NCBI GenBank assembly: GCA_013115135.1
Contig: JABANP010000220.1
Location: forward strand, 17,763 to 81,762
Direction of reading: 5' to 3'
Source of the DNA: Perkinsus olseni
Taxonomy: Eukaryota; Perkinsozoa; Perkinsida; Perkinsidae
DNA: 64,000 nucleotides
The position numbers and the translations under genes are program-made. How positions within the stretch are numbered: the first letter of the stretch is position 1; the number at the start of each line of letters is the position of its first letter. Below the pieces are notes generated by a model that did no database searches, was not told the DNA's origin, and saw only the letters and a list, made by a program, of their open reading frames with translations. Of this stretch, positions 34,752-44,811 are shown in pieces.

Positions 34752-36863
34752 TCACTTGAGTTGCCGTAGAACGGGCTTCTGCTTCTCGCCGACCTTGGGC
34801 CTGCTGCCCGGCTTCGAGTTCTTCACTCTGTTAGCCTCCTTCCTCTTCTGAGCCTCGTCCATGACGTTCATCTTATCTTGTCGGAGCTTGATAGCCTTCG
34901 GGAGGTGCTTGTGACTACACGAAGGAAGGTCCCGGGTTCGAACCCTGGTGACGTCATCTTACTTCGCAATTCGCCTTATCTCTGGCATATGCTTGTACTT
35001 CGCAACCAGCTTCTTGCGATACGCTTGAGCCTTCTTCTCCCGCTTGCTCACGACGCCCAGCTTATCCGAAGCCTGCCCATGTAACACGGCGATAAGCGCA
35101 GGTTCGATCCCCGGCCCCACCATCTACCTCATTTTTCCACACCCGAATGTTGCAGTCCTCCGAGCCGCTGAAAACGAATCGTCCATCACCACTGTACTGA
35201 CAGCAGAGGACTCTTTGCATCCGCTTCGTATGATACACCTGACCGTTGAGGAAATGCAAGACGAGCAAGTGGCCAACAAGACCACCCACCTCTCTCGAAC
35301 GTTGGGTCTCATAATTGAAGATCCTGATGGTCTTGTCGTAGCCAGCCGAGACCAGCTCCTCCCCCGTCGGGCTATAGTCCAGATCCAGTACTGCTCTCAC
35401 ATGCCCCTTATGGATGAATACCGCAGAATCCAGTTTTCTGACACCTCTAGCTGTTCATGTATCACGCGACCAATGTCACTACCTCATATCGAAAGTGTAC
35501 AAATTGCCGTCCTCGTTGGCTACACTGAAGCGCAGCGGCTGACGAGGATTCCAACAGAAGGCGTTGCTTCGGTTTCGAAGGACCACCTGTGAAGACCACG
35601 ATCACCTCAAAAGACACCTAGACGCGAACCAGGGCACTAACACCCTTGCCAATATTCGTCCACCATGGATTTTATGAAATTTTTGGACAAACGGGGGAGA
35701 CCACCCCCCCTGAGAAGCATTCATAAACTGTTCAAAGACAAAAATACCTCTCAAAATCGAATAGCCGGTGGCTGGCTCTCTCACACACCTCGATACTTTC
35801 GAAAGATACCCTCATTCGTTAGCCTGTAGTACCTTCCTCAAACCGCTCTGCATGCGGACGTCGAAGAGCCCAATAGAGTTGTCCATGGCGGTCGTTCCGA
35901 GGAGACACTCTTCGCAGGGGATTGAACTTAACACTTAGAGTAGCCTCAGTGCCCCACTCGTAGGTGGAGAGAGGAGTGGTCCTGCAAGCACGGTGAAGGG
36001 ATGGTGGCGGTGACCGAGATACTACCGATTGTAATCCCAGATGTCCACGGTCTCTCCGGCAGTGGCGAGCATGGAGCTTTTACCCCAATGAGCATCGATG
36101 GAAGACAACATGGAAGACTGACATGAGCGAGCTTCGCCAGACTCAATGGACGGCGACGGCTATTACTGAGTTGAGTACGTGTACAGGGGCGATCTGATCG
36201 TTGTGGAGGGAGGCTGAGGAGCCCGATTGGAGAGCCCCCACGGTACTGAACTTCTCATCCAGCATCTCCCCAACAGCCTCGTCCGGGTCGAATCTTAGAT
36301 TGAAGCCTGCAGTTCTCGATACCATCCCTTCCGTTACTACTTCCACAATTTAATGGTCTTGTCCTCGCCGGCGCTGACGACTAGGGAATCATCGCTGGTC
36401 GTGCACAAACCGCGGACGAAGCCTTCGTGAGCTCTCACTGCCTTGAAGCACCTCCGTTGTCCGACATTCCAGAAACGAATCTGAAGGAATAGTTCTCTCA
36501 CGCAGACGCCCGGTGAGTTCTGGGCACCTCGCCATCGCAGCTTCCAGTGAATAAGGGCGCTATAACGGTCCTGCATCGGGTCATGCACTTAACGGCATCT
36601 GTGTGGCCTTCCAGAGCACATAGGAACGGCTTGGCGAACATTTTTTGGATCTTCGCTCCGTTCAAGGCCCGAGTGTACCTGTAGTGGTACGCGCCTCCTA
36701 AGATTCGTGGTCACTAAGCCTGCCATTCGGCAACCCTTCAGTACTCTGTAGCCCGGTCGAAGGGGTGCAGAACAGGATCCGCATTGCGCTGGTATTTTTG
36801 GATGCCTCCTGGCTTGGTTATGGTATACTCGGAAGGATCTCGATGTAGAACCTTGACCTTCAT
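34752..36863 (-). CDS. SOF1: DCAF13/SOF1, U3 snoRNP WD40 protein
   Basis: This nucleolar WD40 protein is required for 18S rRNA processing with the U3 snoRNP; in animals it is also a CUL4 adaptor. The start is diagnostic: MKVKVLHRDPSEYTITKPGG, then QKYQRNADPVLHPFDRATEY, spliced to RALNGAKIQKMFAKPFL and LEGHTDAVKC. WD40 blades follow (ALCTTSDDSLVVSAGEDKT, DLDYSPTGEELVSAGYDKT, FSGSEDCNIRVWKNE). The Sof1 C-terminal domain reads ASDKLGVVSKREKKAQAY, AKYKHMPEIRRIA, HKHLPKAIK and MDEAQKRKEANRVKNS, stop TGA at 34754-34752. There are several short introns. The last two (about 35067-35121 and 34914-34960) each hold a tRNA T-arm-like motif on the opposite strand. Internal exons between 35.4 and 36.3 kb were not all traced. 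Confidence 0.9.
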
Positions 36864-37168
36864 CTACGGAAAATGTAAACTGAGGCAACGGTAGAACTGA
36901 TCGAGACAGTCCCCAAATCTTGGACTTTCCAGTGGAGAGTCTCCACTATGACCGCCATGGGCTACGAAAGTGACCGATGGAACACACCATGAGACTCTGC
37001 GGTGGAAGGTCTCGACTTGATGTCTAAACGAGACCGACACGCACCCAAGTGAGAGAACTTGGACGGATCCGCGACGAGATTGTACAAGGGGGCGAGGATC
37101 GTCAAGAACAGACGTCACGTTCCGTGGCCCACCTCGGTGCCCCCAATCACATCGCACAAATCATTCGT

Positions 37169-37240
37169 GGGTGTGTAGCTCAGTGGTAGAGCGGCTGACT
37201 GCAGATCAGCAGGTCCTCGGTTCAAATCCGGGCGCGCCCT
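37169..37240 (+). tRNA. tRNA-Cys (GCA)
   Basis: A full cloverleaf of 72 bases. The acceptor is GGGTGTG with CGCGCCC (two G-T pairs). The D arm is GCTC-AGTGGTA-GAGC. The anticodon stem is GCTGA/TCAGC around CTGCAGA, anticodon GCA. The T arm is CTCGG-TTCAAAT-CCGGG. A TTTT run lies a few bases downstream, typical of a polymerase III terminator. No intron. Confidence 0.95.
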
Positions 37241-37464
37241 CTTTTGCTCGCGTCACATTCTCACTTCTGCGTTGGACTAAATTGCGAGTTATTGTAGTGA
37301 GTTGCCAGCAAGCATATTCTCATCACTGCCGCTCGGTCGACCACAATGCACTCGGTCAGCCGCCCTGAGTCTCAGGATCTGAGACGATAGCGTTCTCGGA
37401 GTTTGATCCAAAACTAGCCCACGCAGCGCAGTTTGTTTCTACTTTTTTGGGATTTGGGACTAGT

Positions 37465-39633
37465 ATGATGCGACCCTTCCTCCCTGTCACTCGCCGATTC
37501 TGCTCTTCCTCCGCCGCTTCAGTCGCCACGCATACGCCGAGGCCAGCCAAGGCGCCGCTGAGGAAGCCAGAATGGCTTAAAATGACATACCCGTAATTCC
37601 CATCTTAGCAGCGCCGCGACGCTAGCATCTTCGAACCACTCGCGAATCTCGCCGAAAATCGCTCCCAGTAGCTTCCGTCCATTTTCTCAGGGGATTGACC
37701 GACGATGGTCTCGTACGGTATCACAGCCTGAAGGCGAATATCAAAGACACTGGCCTAGCCACAGTCTGCCAAGAGGCAAAGTGCCCCAACATCGGTGAAT
37801 GCTGGAGTGGAGGCACTGCCACTATAATGCTGATGGGCGACACTTGTACGAGGTGAGCGGAATTCCGTTCAGCGTCCAGTGGTGGACTGTATGGTAACCC
37901 GAACTCAGGGGATGCCGATTCTGCTCGGTGAAAACGAGTCGTAAGCCGCCTGCCTTGGACGCCAGCGAGCCCTTGACTGTAGCGGAGACGATATCGAAGT
38001 GGAAGGGGGAGGATGGCAAGCAGCTGAGCTACATTGTACGGACCCGACTACGGGGACAAGGCTGAACTGGAGCTTCTGTAGGTGCTGACGAGCGTTGACC
38101 GCGATGACGTGCTGGACCAAGGCTCGGTACACATCGCTGAGACTGTGAGGAAGTTGAAGGAGAAGATGCCTGATCTGCTCGTGGAGGCCTTAGTGCCCGA
38201 CTTCAAGGGCGACAGGTACTACTCTGTACGTAGGTTTATTGAGAGTTACGGTATTGGTAGTTACTGTGTGAAGGAAGTAGCCACCAGTGGTTTGGATGTT
38301 TATGCTCATAACATAGAGACCGTAGAGAGGCTGACGCCCTCTGTGAGGGACCGTCGGGCGGGCTATCGTCAAAGTCTGCGTAAGAATCTCGTTATTGAGC
38401 TCGCGTGTGTATCCTTATCCCTTTGAAGGTACATTGGAGCTTGCGAAGGAGTACTGTTCTTCACTATTGACTAAGTCATCCATCATGCTGGGTCTGGGGG
38501 AACAGGATGCTGAGGTAGTGTGGAGGGTGATGAAGGGATGCGCCGTTTCGTGATAGTCGTTAGGATGACGGCTAGAGTTACCGTTTGAAGCGCGGTCTGT
38601 GTCTAGTCTCTGCTCTGGGTGAGAGCAGCTGTATCGTTTTCGTCAACTCGCAGGCCAGGCCATTATGTTAGTCTTCCCCCTTATGTAGCGAAGAATAGTC
38701 CTAAGTAGCAATCGCAAGTATGTGACCAAGTGGCCAGGGCCGTGGCCCTTGTAGATTCTTCAGTTTGCATCATCCTTCAGTGTAATCTAGCGGTGTCTTT
38801 CTCTCTCCCATCTTGTGGGCGTCACATGATTCTTCTAACCCTAAGGGATGCACTATTACTGGGCTGTCTCTGAGTCCACTGCGATCTGATACTGTCGTCT
38901 ATTCTTGTATGGCCGCCCTAGCGCGTCGTGAGTTTCTGTTCAGTGGTCGTAGGTTTCAGACTGATGCTGACGTAAGGCGTAGCCCGATTGCTCATCATCC
39001 TGTTCAGGTGGAGCAAGCGATGAAGGATCTTCGAAGCTCTGGAGTAGATGTTGTGACGTTCGGACAGTAGGGCTCGCTGTGGGATGATGGAATTTCGTGG
39101 CGCGTGACGTTTTTTTCTTCAGGTATCTGCAGCCCACTAAGCACCATATGAAGGTTACACGGTATGTGACACCAGAGGAGTTCAAGAAGTGGAAGACTGT
39201 TGCTGAGGGGATGGGCTTCATGTGAGAGGGGAGAATAGGTTGCATCTCTGCTCATAGAAGAATCTTTGTCTCACCCTGGCGAAATATCTTGGAGGTCGGA
39301 GTCGAACCACGATTAAGATATGACCACTCATTTCTTCAGAATGTGACTTCATTGTATTAGATTCTGAGAAAAAGGAAAAAGTCTTTTTGATATTTTTTTG
39401 GAAATTTTCAATTTTACAGTATTTTCTTCGTGACAGCCGGAAGCGCCCTTTGTGCTGAGAGACGTGGCGATTGTACCATGTACAGCACGATGTATAAGGA
39501 AAGCTTCTATCGATGATATCTCTTCCTCAGGTACTGCGCCAGCGGCCCAATGGTACGGAGTAGCTACCGGGCTGGGGAGTACTATATGGAAGCGATGATA
39601 CGACAGAAGAAGAAGAGAGGGGTTGTCGAGTGA
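37465..39633 (+). CDS. lipA: Lipoyl synthase, nine exons
   Basis: This radical-SAM enzyme inserts two sulfurs into protein-bound octanoate to make lipoate, for pyruvate dehydrogenase and related complexes. Exons: 37465-37592, 37691-37852, 37909-38035, 38082-38225, 38274-38379, 38429-38514, 39008-39066, 39123-39221 and 39531-39633. They join in phase to 337 residues. The auxiliary cluster motif is [12 protein letters not shown], the radical-SAM motif is CTRGCRFC, and [18 protein letters not shown] and [13 protein letters not shown] follow. The last exon supplies GPMVRSSY, whose serine ligates the auxiliary cluster in characterised LipA. The N-terminus ([19 protein letters not shown]) looks like an organelle-targeting peptide. 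Most introns are 46-98 bases, but introns 6 (493) and 8 (309) are long. An in-frame TGA at 39223 is intronic. A shared 19-base element sits in intron 7. Confidence 0.95.
39091..39109 (+). repeat. Intronic element AATTTCGTGGCGCGTGACG
   Basis: It lies inside lipA intron 7 (39067-39122), directly before the T-rich acceptor tract. The same 19 bases occur in introns of the next two genes (40069-40087, 40912-40930). A one-base-longer form forms a tandem array at 39727-39918. Confidence 0.8.
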
Positions 39634-39726
39634 TCTTGCTGTCCACATGTTTGTTTAGTGATTAGACTTTTTCTGGGGTCAGGAGGGAAGGCGTTCCCGG
39701 TGGAGGGGGAAGATTGGGGTCCACTT

Positions 39727-39918
39727 AATTTCGTGGCGCAGTGACGATTTTGTGACTGACTGCTCATCCATTAAGGAATATCTTAATTGGGAGGTTGACT
39801 GTGATTGTTGTGGAATTTTCGTGGCGCAGTGACGATTTTGTGAGACTCACCTTTCTTGAGAAATATATCAATTTAGAGGTTGACTCTGGTTGTTATGGAA
39901 TTTCGTGGCGCAGTGACG
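39727..39918 (+). repeat. Tandem repeat of about 86 bases, 2.2 copies
   Basis: Units at 39727-39813 and 39814-39898, then the first 20 bases of a third from 39899. Each opens with AATTT(T)CGTGGCGCAGTGACG and carries a conserved GAGGTTGACT(G/C)TGGTTGTTGTGG-like end. It sits between lipA and the next plus-strand gene. The opening motif is the same element found inside three nearby introns, with one extra A. Confidence 0.8.
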
Positions 39919-39952
39919 CCAAGCCACCAGGTTTTACTAGTATCTTAATCAC

Positions 39953-40415
39953 ATGCCGCTCGGTTCTTTGCCCTACTACTCCGCTGCTGGTTTCGGTGGC
40001 CCATTCTCAGCATGGGTTAGCGGCGAGGAGGAAGTTCAGAAGGGCGCCTTCGATAACGCTACCGTAATAATTTCGTGGCGCGTGACGGTCGACCATACTC
40101 ATAAGGTGCCTGCATGGTCAGGTTGCGGTGTCGCTGAGGAACGGTGTCACCAACATCCGTGAAGGGAGGTTGGAATTCGATCTGGCCAATCCTCATTTTA
40201 TTACCATTGACGGCAAGAAGCTCGCTATTGGTAAGGGCGCTGCCTTGAGGCGGCTTAGTGTTCAGAGGGTAGCCCACTTCATCCTCGCTGGAATGATGCA
40301 TTGTGAACTGAGGCGGAGGTCAACAGAGGGCGCTAACTATTCGATTTGTTGTTGTATCTCTTTATCGACTAAGAGGCAGCCCTCAGTCGCCTCCTCCTCC
40401 TCTTCCCACTATTAG
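39953..40415 (+). CDS. Hypothetical protein, two exons
   Basis: MPLGSLPYYSAAGFGG up to FDNAT splices across a 58-base intron (40064-40121) to VAVSLRNGVTNIREG and FDLANPHFITIDGKKL in phase. The intron contains the shared element at 40069-40087. The frame then runs to TAG at 40413-40415 through a Ser-rich tail that may not be all coding. Not recognised. The FITIDGKKLAIG stretch suggests a beta-rich domain. Confidence 0.5.
40069..40087 (+). repeat. Intronic element, second copy
   Basis: This is identical to 39091-39109 over 19 bases. Here it lies five bases after the 5' splice site of the intron. Confidence 0.8.
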
Positions 40416-40442
40416 TTAGCTATTGGATAGTTCTTGACCGTG

Positions 40443-41183
40443 ATGGCTGCGAGCAAGTACTCGACTGGTATGAAGTCATGCATTGTCTTTAGTCGTCCCT
40501 CGGACTCGTTCTACCTTTCTTCGTCACGCTGTAGGTATCGATAGCGATGAGGTCTCTCTGGAGCATGGCCCATCATGTGATGTCGTCGAGGAGCTTCCCA
40601 AAGTGGCGGTCGATGCTGCTGCCGCGGTAGCTGCTCCGGAAGGAACTCTCGGACGTAAAGTCCGTATCAATGTAGGTTGACGTGCGCACAGTGAAGATTT
40701 ACAAGATATCTGGAGGTCGAACCTTGAAAGATTCATTCTAGGTCGAGGGAGGTGACGACGCCGCGTTCGCAGCGTTAGAGAAGCTCGTGGCGGAGGCCAA
40801 CCTCGGACCTCAACCCACTTTCGAGGAGAAGATGGATCAGGCTCTGGATGACTTCGCCGACAAAATGGACGATGCTTGTGATAGGTAGGGATGCGCTAGA
40901 ATGGGTGGATGAATTTCGTGGCGCGTGACGGATGGCTGCTCTCAGACTGCAATCGTGGTTGGACAGTTGGGCTGAGGACCCAGCCACTTCACTTGAGGCG
41001 GAGGAAGCTCAGAAAGCCTCCCAAGGAACCCAAACTGGGGAGCACATAACCCTGGGCGTTGAGAAAGAGCAAGATAGCAAGAGTGAGCAAGGCGGCCAAG
41101 ATGAGACCAAGAGCGAAGGCACCCAGACCACCCATGTTAAGACCAGCACCAAGCAAGGCGGAGAGGACTGGGTTGTACTATAA
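40443..41183 (+). CDS. Hypothetical acidic, low-complexity protein
   Basis: Four exons join in phase: MAASKYSTG, then DSDEVSLEHGPSCDVVEEL up to KVRIN, then VEGGDDAAFAALEKLV up to MDDACD, then LQSWLDSWAEDP with a Gln/Thr/Lys/Glu-rich tail (TQTGEHI, SEQGGQDETKSEGTQTTH) ending DWVVL, TAA at 41181-41183. The tail is likely disordered. No family is recognised. The third intron carries the 19-base element (40912-40930). The second (40676-40739) has a T-arm-like GGTCGAACC. Confidence 0.6.
40912..40930 (+). repeat. Intronic element, third copy
   Basis: The same 19 bases as 39091-39109, inside the third intron of the gene at 40443. It is followed closely by the acceptor CTCTCAG. Confidence 0.8.
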
Positions 41184-41655
41184 GAATAAGAATCCTTCGC
41201 TGTGCGCAGTGGGAATCTTTTGGTGATGAAGTTGCGATCTATACACCCCTTGTTTCTCTACTATTGTCTTCTTCTTGAGCCCACCATCAGCGCTGCTGTG
41301 GCAGCCACCCCTCAATGGTGACGCTCGTCATCGTCTGCCCTTTTGTAGCAAGCCTATCGAAGGCTGTTGTGTGGGAGAGTTGTTCAATACTTGTGCCGCG
41401 CATCAGCAGTATTGGTGGCGTGTGATTGGTGATGGTGCGAAGTAAGATGGCAGTGTCTGCCGAATGCGGGCTCTGGAATCAACTCCTAGCATTTGCCCCT
41501 GGCTGGCTGCTCTCATTTCCCAACCCCAGGGCTCTGTTGATGCTTTGACGGTTTTCGGCATAGGGGCTCAGATGCTCTACCTTTGAAGGGTATCTTTTGG
41601 TATCCTTTCGTGTGCGCTATTCGATTGGACGTAGTTGTTTATTTTTTGCATTTGG
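41184..41655. other. No gene seen
   Basis: A gap between two plus-strand genes. No coding text was recognised. Confidence 0.4.
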
Positions 41656-42988
41656 ATGTTCTCTGGTCCAATCTACTACCACCGCACTCACGGCGATGGC
41701 TCTCACCCGTCTCACGGCGGCTACGGGGCCGACCATCTCCAGCAGGAGGAAACTCTGTCGTCGCAGTACTCTATGAAGTACGGTTGGAGTATCATTGATG
41801 ATGTTAAGGTGAGCAGGCGCTGTGTGCATGCGTGCGGCTTTTGATACCAACTTTTCACCAGATTTCCACGTTCATCGGACACACGTTGTCCGGGTCCCGG
41901 ACAGGGACCATCTGTGTTAATACTGCCGAGCCTCGTACGATGCTTTTCGAAGGTCGGCGATTCGGAATAGGTGAGCGGCATGCGGGAGGCGCCATCCCTC
42001 GGCTCAATGGCTATGGGTTGGAATCTTCGGATGGTACCGGGTAGTGATAAGTTAGGACTGAGAACTGGACTGCGACGCGAGGCTCTCGTGCCTCATAACG
42101 CCGCCAGCGGCATCTTCGTGCCCTACATACTTCTGAGAGGTCATAGTGCGCTAGAATTGAAATGGGCATCAGTAGCGGTTTACATTGATGAGGGATGCTT
42201 GTTTATTGCGGAGGTGGGTGTTGATGTTGCTGCCAGGTCCGGAGGACTACGTGCGCGTAGTGGTTGGGAGGTTCGATGCCTGCGCGGCCGACTATCTGCC
42301 AGCCGTTTTGTCACGTACTAGATACTCGGATCGAAGATCTACTATTATAAATGTAATAGTCATGTTCAGTGTTATGCTGCTGCGATAAAGATGCGTTAGG
42401 ATTTGTGGATGGAGCGGTATGAATCTGGATGCGTATACTCTTTATTCGAATCCCGCGATAGAGCGTTCTAGCGATTATCTCCGACCATACGTGCTGTGTC
42501 GTCGTTCTCGCGCTGTGTGCTCTCGAGCGAGCGTACTAGGGCGACTTCGAAATGGTGGATCCGAGCCACCTGTGGTTCAAGAGGAGATTATCATTGCTAG
42601 CTATATTTAGGTACCGTCCCATACAGAGACGGCCGACTTGTGCCGTATCATTACTTGGGCTAAGCTTTCAATGGGAAATAACTATGACCCTGCAGAGGAA
42701 GAGGAAGGGTGTGACGACATCTCTGGTGGTGCTGCTGAGGTCGCCGATGAGATATACAATGCGTAATGAATTCTTTTTGCATACCAACTTTCCGACAAAT
42801 CGTACCAATATAGGGCGAGCGAGTGGCTGAGTTCCTGGTTCGAGAAGTATGACGGTCCATCATCGCCAGCAGCCACTTCCAGCACGGCCTCGAGCTCTCA
42901 TGTGAAGCATGGGGCGACTGTCGGCAAGAGGACGGCCTCCGCGGACAGCACAGCATCGACGGCTTCATGCACGGGGCATAAGCGATGA
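41656..42988 (+). CDS. BAH-like protein, paralog 1
   Basis: MFSGPIYYHRTHGDGS starts a His/Gly-rich N-terminus. GWSIIDDVK splices to TGTICVNTAEPRTMLFEGRRFGIG, then across a 270-base intron (to about 42237) to PEDYVRVVVGRF. Further exons carry EEIIIAS, YDPAEEEEGCDDISGG and a Ser/Thr-rich tail ending TGHKR, TGA at 42986-42988. The F-E-G-x-x-F-x-I-G-x-x-D-x-V-x-V-V-V pattern resembles the start of BAH domains, which read chromatin marks; this is a tentative call from pattern only. The gene at 44812 is a paralog with the same split core. Confidence 0.5.
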
Positions 42989-43092
42989 TTGTGCTACTGT
43001 GAGGTGAGGACAGTCGGACCGAGAGGAGCTCAGCGGGACTGGTCGTGGTTGAAAGATTCCTGAGACTATGGGGACGTGAGGACTTGTCATAG

Positions 43093-44210
43093 TTGCTTGT
43101 CGTCGAAACATACGTATGCAATATTGCCGTTGATACTGTAGTTCAACATAGAATAAACTTTCCTGCATGTAGTTTGATTATTATAGTGGTTCTCGCGATC
43201 ATAGTTTCTTCGCGGTTCTCGCTTCTGGAAAACGGCACTTCGCGTAGTGCGGGTATTCCCGGAAACTCCATTGACGTTGAGGTTCTCCACCGCAGGTCTC
43301 CCTCGACAGCTGAAGCTGCTGATTCCAAAATCACCAAGGGGCCTGCTAGGTCAAATACTGGGAGGCTGAGGAATCTTATGGATACTCTTACTGGTGGGTT
43401 GTTCTTTTCATATTTTTTTATCATTGTTATTTTTACTGCTGCTTCCGTTCTGGATTTCTATACGCTATCATGAGGGAGTTCTTACAGGGGTTGTGTGGTG
43501 CAGATATATCGATTCATGATGCTACTCCGCGGAGGGAGGTTGATGGTGGAGACGTTGAGTCAGTCCCAGGTGAGCATCGTACAGGGTCTCTTACCTCCAA
43601 TAAAGTCCATTCGACGAGGTCGTAGCGGGTGGTTGGGGCGCCCCGAGAAGGTCTGGGTCTATGAGAACGGGTTGTCATCCTTTTCGGTCGGAAAATTCGG
43701 CATCTTTCTTCAGGGTTCGAGTTGGAGAATTCGCCGGTCACGAAGACCTCGCAAGACGATGGAGCTGGGGACATCAGTCCATCTTGGTGAGCAGGGGGTA
43801 GAGACGACCAGTGGACGAGTAGGGTTTCTTCTTTCCTTCAGGCATGGCAGTGATTCTGGCGGAAACTCACCCAAGGCGTTGCCAATCTTCGTGATTGAAG
43901 AGCCCACAGATGAGGCCTCTGCGGATTATGGGGTAGCGGAAGAAGATGCGTCGCCCATCTCGACCACGGCAAGCGAGCCGAGAACGCCTCGGAAGACTAT
44001 CCATCTCGGCCCAGCGGAAGCTGCTAGCCGGCCCTCAGTGGACCCCAGGGAAGAAACACACATGCTGGCCTTGAAGGCTGGCAAGGGCCTCCACATGGGG
44101 CTGTCCCTCTATCGTTGAATGCTGATCCAATTCTGAGCTACTCAGGCGACTCCACTACTACTGTGGATGTCGGCGAGGCGACCGTCATGGTCGAGAATGT
44201 TATATCATAA
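43093..44210 (+). CDS. Hypothetical membrane protein with disordered tail
   Basis: The first block (43093-43473) has two hydrophobic segments (CSLIIIVVLAIIVSS and LFFSYFFIIVIFTAASVL) around a charged loop. Following exons read DISIHDATPRREVDGGDVES, then ENSPVTKTSQDDGAGD spliced to HGSDSGGNSPKALP, then an acidic, Thr/Pro-rich region (TASEPRTPRKTIH). A last exon reads DSTTTVDVGEATVMVENVIS, TAA at 44208-44210. The last joins keep phase. The start codon and the join between membrane part and tail are uncertain, so these could be two genes. Confidence 0.4.
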
Positions 44211-44501
44211 CAACCAGTGTGAATCGCTGGCTCTATTCATTTCTTCATGATCTCTAGTCTGCGTCGGAACGGGATTACTATTACTTATTCCTTCTCATAT
44301 TTCTTCTCACTTCCATACCTTGCCACATTCGTTGTTGTTGCTTTCTGCTGGCCTTACCAATTTTCCGCCGTATCATCGGGCGATGTAACTGTAAAGATAC
44401 GTATAAGGTTGACCGGAGGAGGACTTACGGTCGACCTTTCCGAGTGTAGTGGCGAGTTTAATCTGAATACTATTTTTATCTTATCCCGTGGGGTGCTACA
44501 C

Positions 44502-44533
44502 CTACTGCTGCTGCTACTACTGCTGCTGTTGTC
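44502..44533 (+). repeat. CTG/CTA microsatellite
   Basis: An imperfect trinucleotide run (CTACTGCTGCTGCTACTACTG) would read as poly-leucine in one frame of an otherwise unrecognised open stretch (44247-44579). Confidence 0.7.
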
Positions 44534-44811
44534 GTCATCTCTCTCGATGGTTGTAGAAGATTGTTGTTACCGATGCTAGTGTCCACGTCGTCTACCAGTG
44601 CAAATACAGCCATTTCTCTGATCCTCGAGGATTCGTGTTGTGACGATTTCGGGCGACTACTGTTTTTCTGGGCTACTGCTGATAGCTTTGCTCACAGTGT
44701 TGGCTGCATGCTTCGACGTTGGTTGCTTGTGAACACGAGAAATGCCGGGAGCTGTCGATCCGTAAGGTTGTTTTAACCTCCTCTATGTATTATTATCATA
44801 TACCCCCCGAT

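Noticed and set aside
34862..34956. A possible tRNA ending in a T arm at 34930-34950 with an acceptor-like GACGTTC/TGACGTC pair
   Set aside because: The 5' part and the proposed anticodon stem lie in SOF1 coding exons, no D arm forms, and the length would need a long intron. Only the T-arm similarity is kept as an observation.
39223..39225. Stop codon as the end of lipoyl synthase
   Set aside because: It would remove the RSSY motif. A downstream exon at 39531 supplies it in phase.
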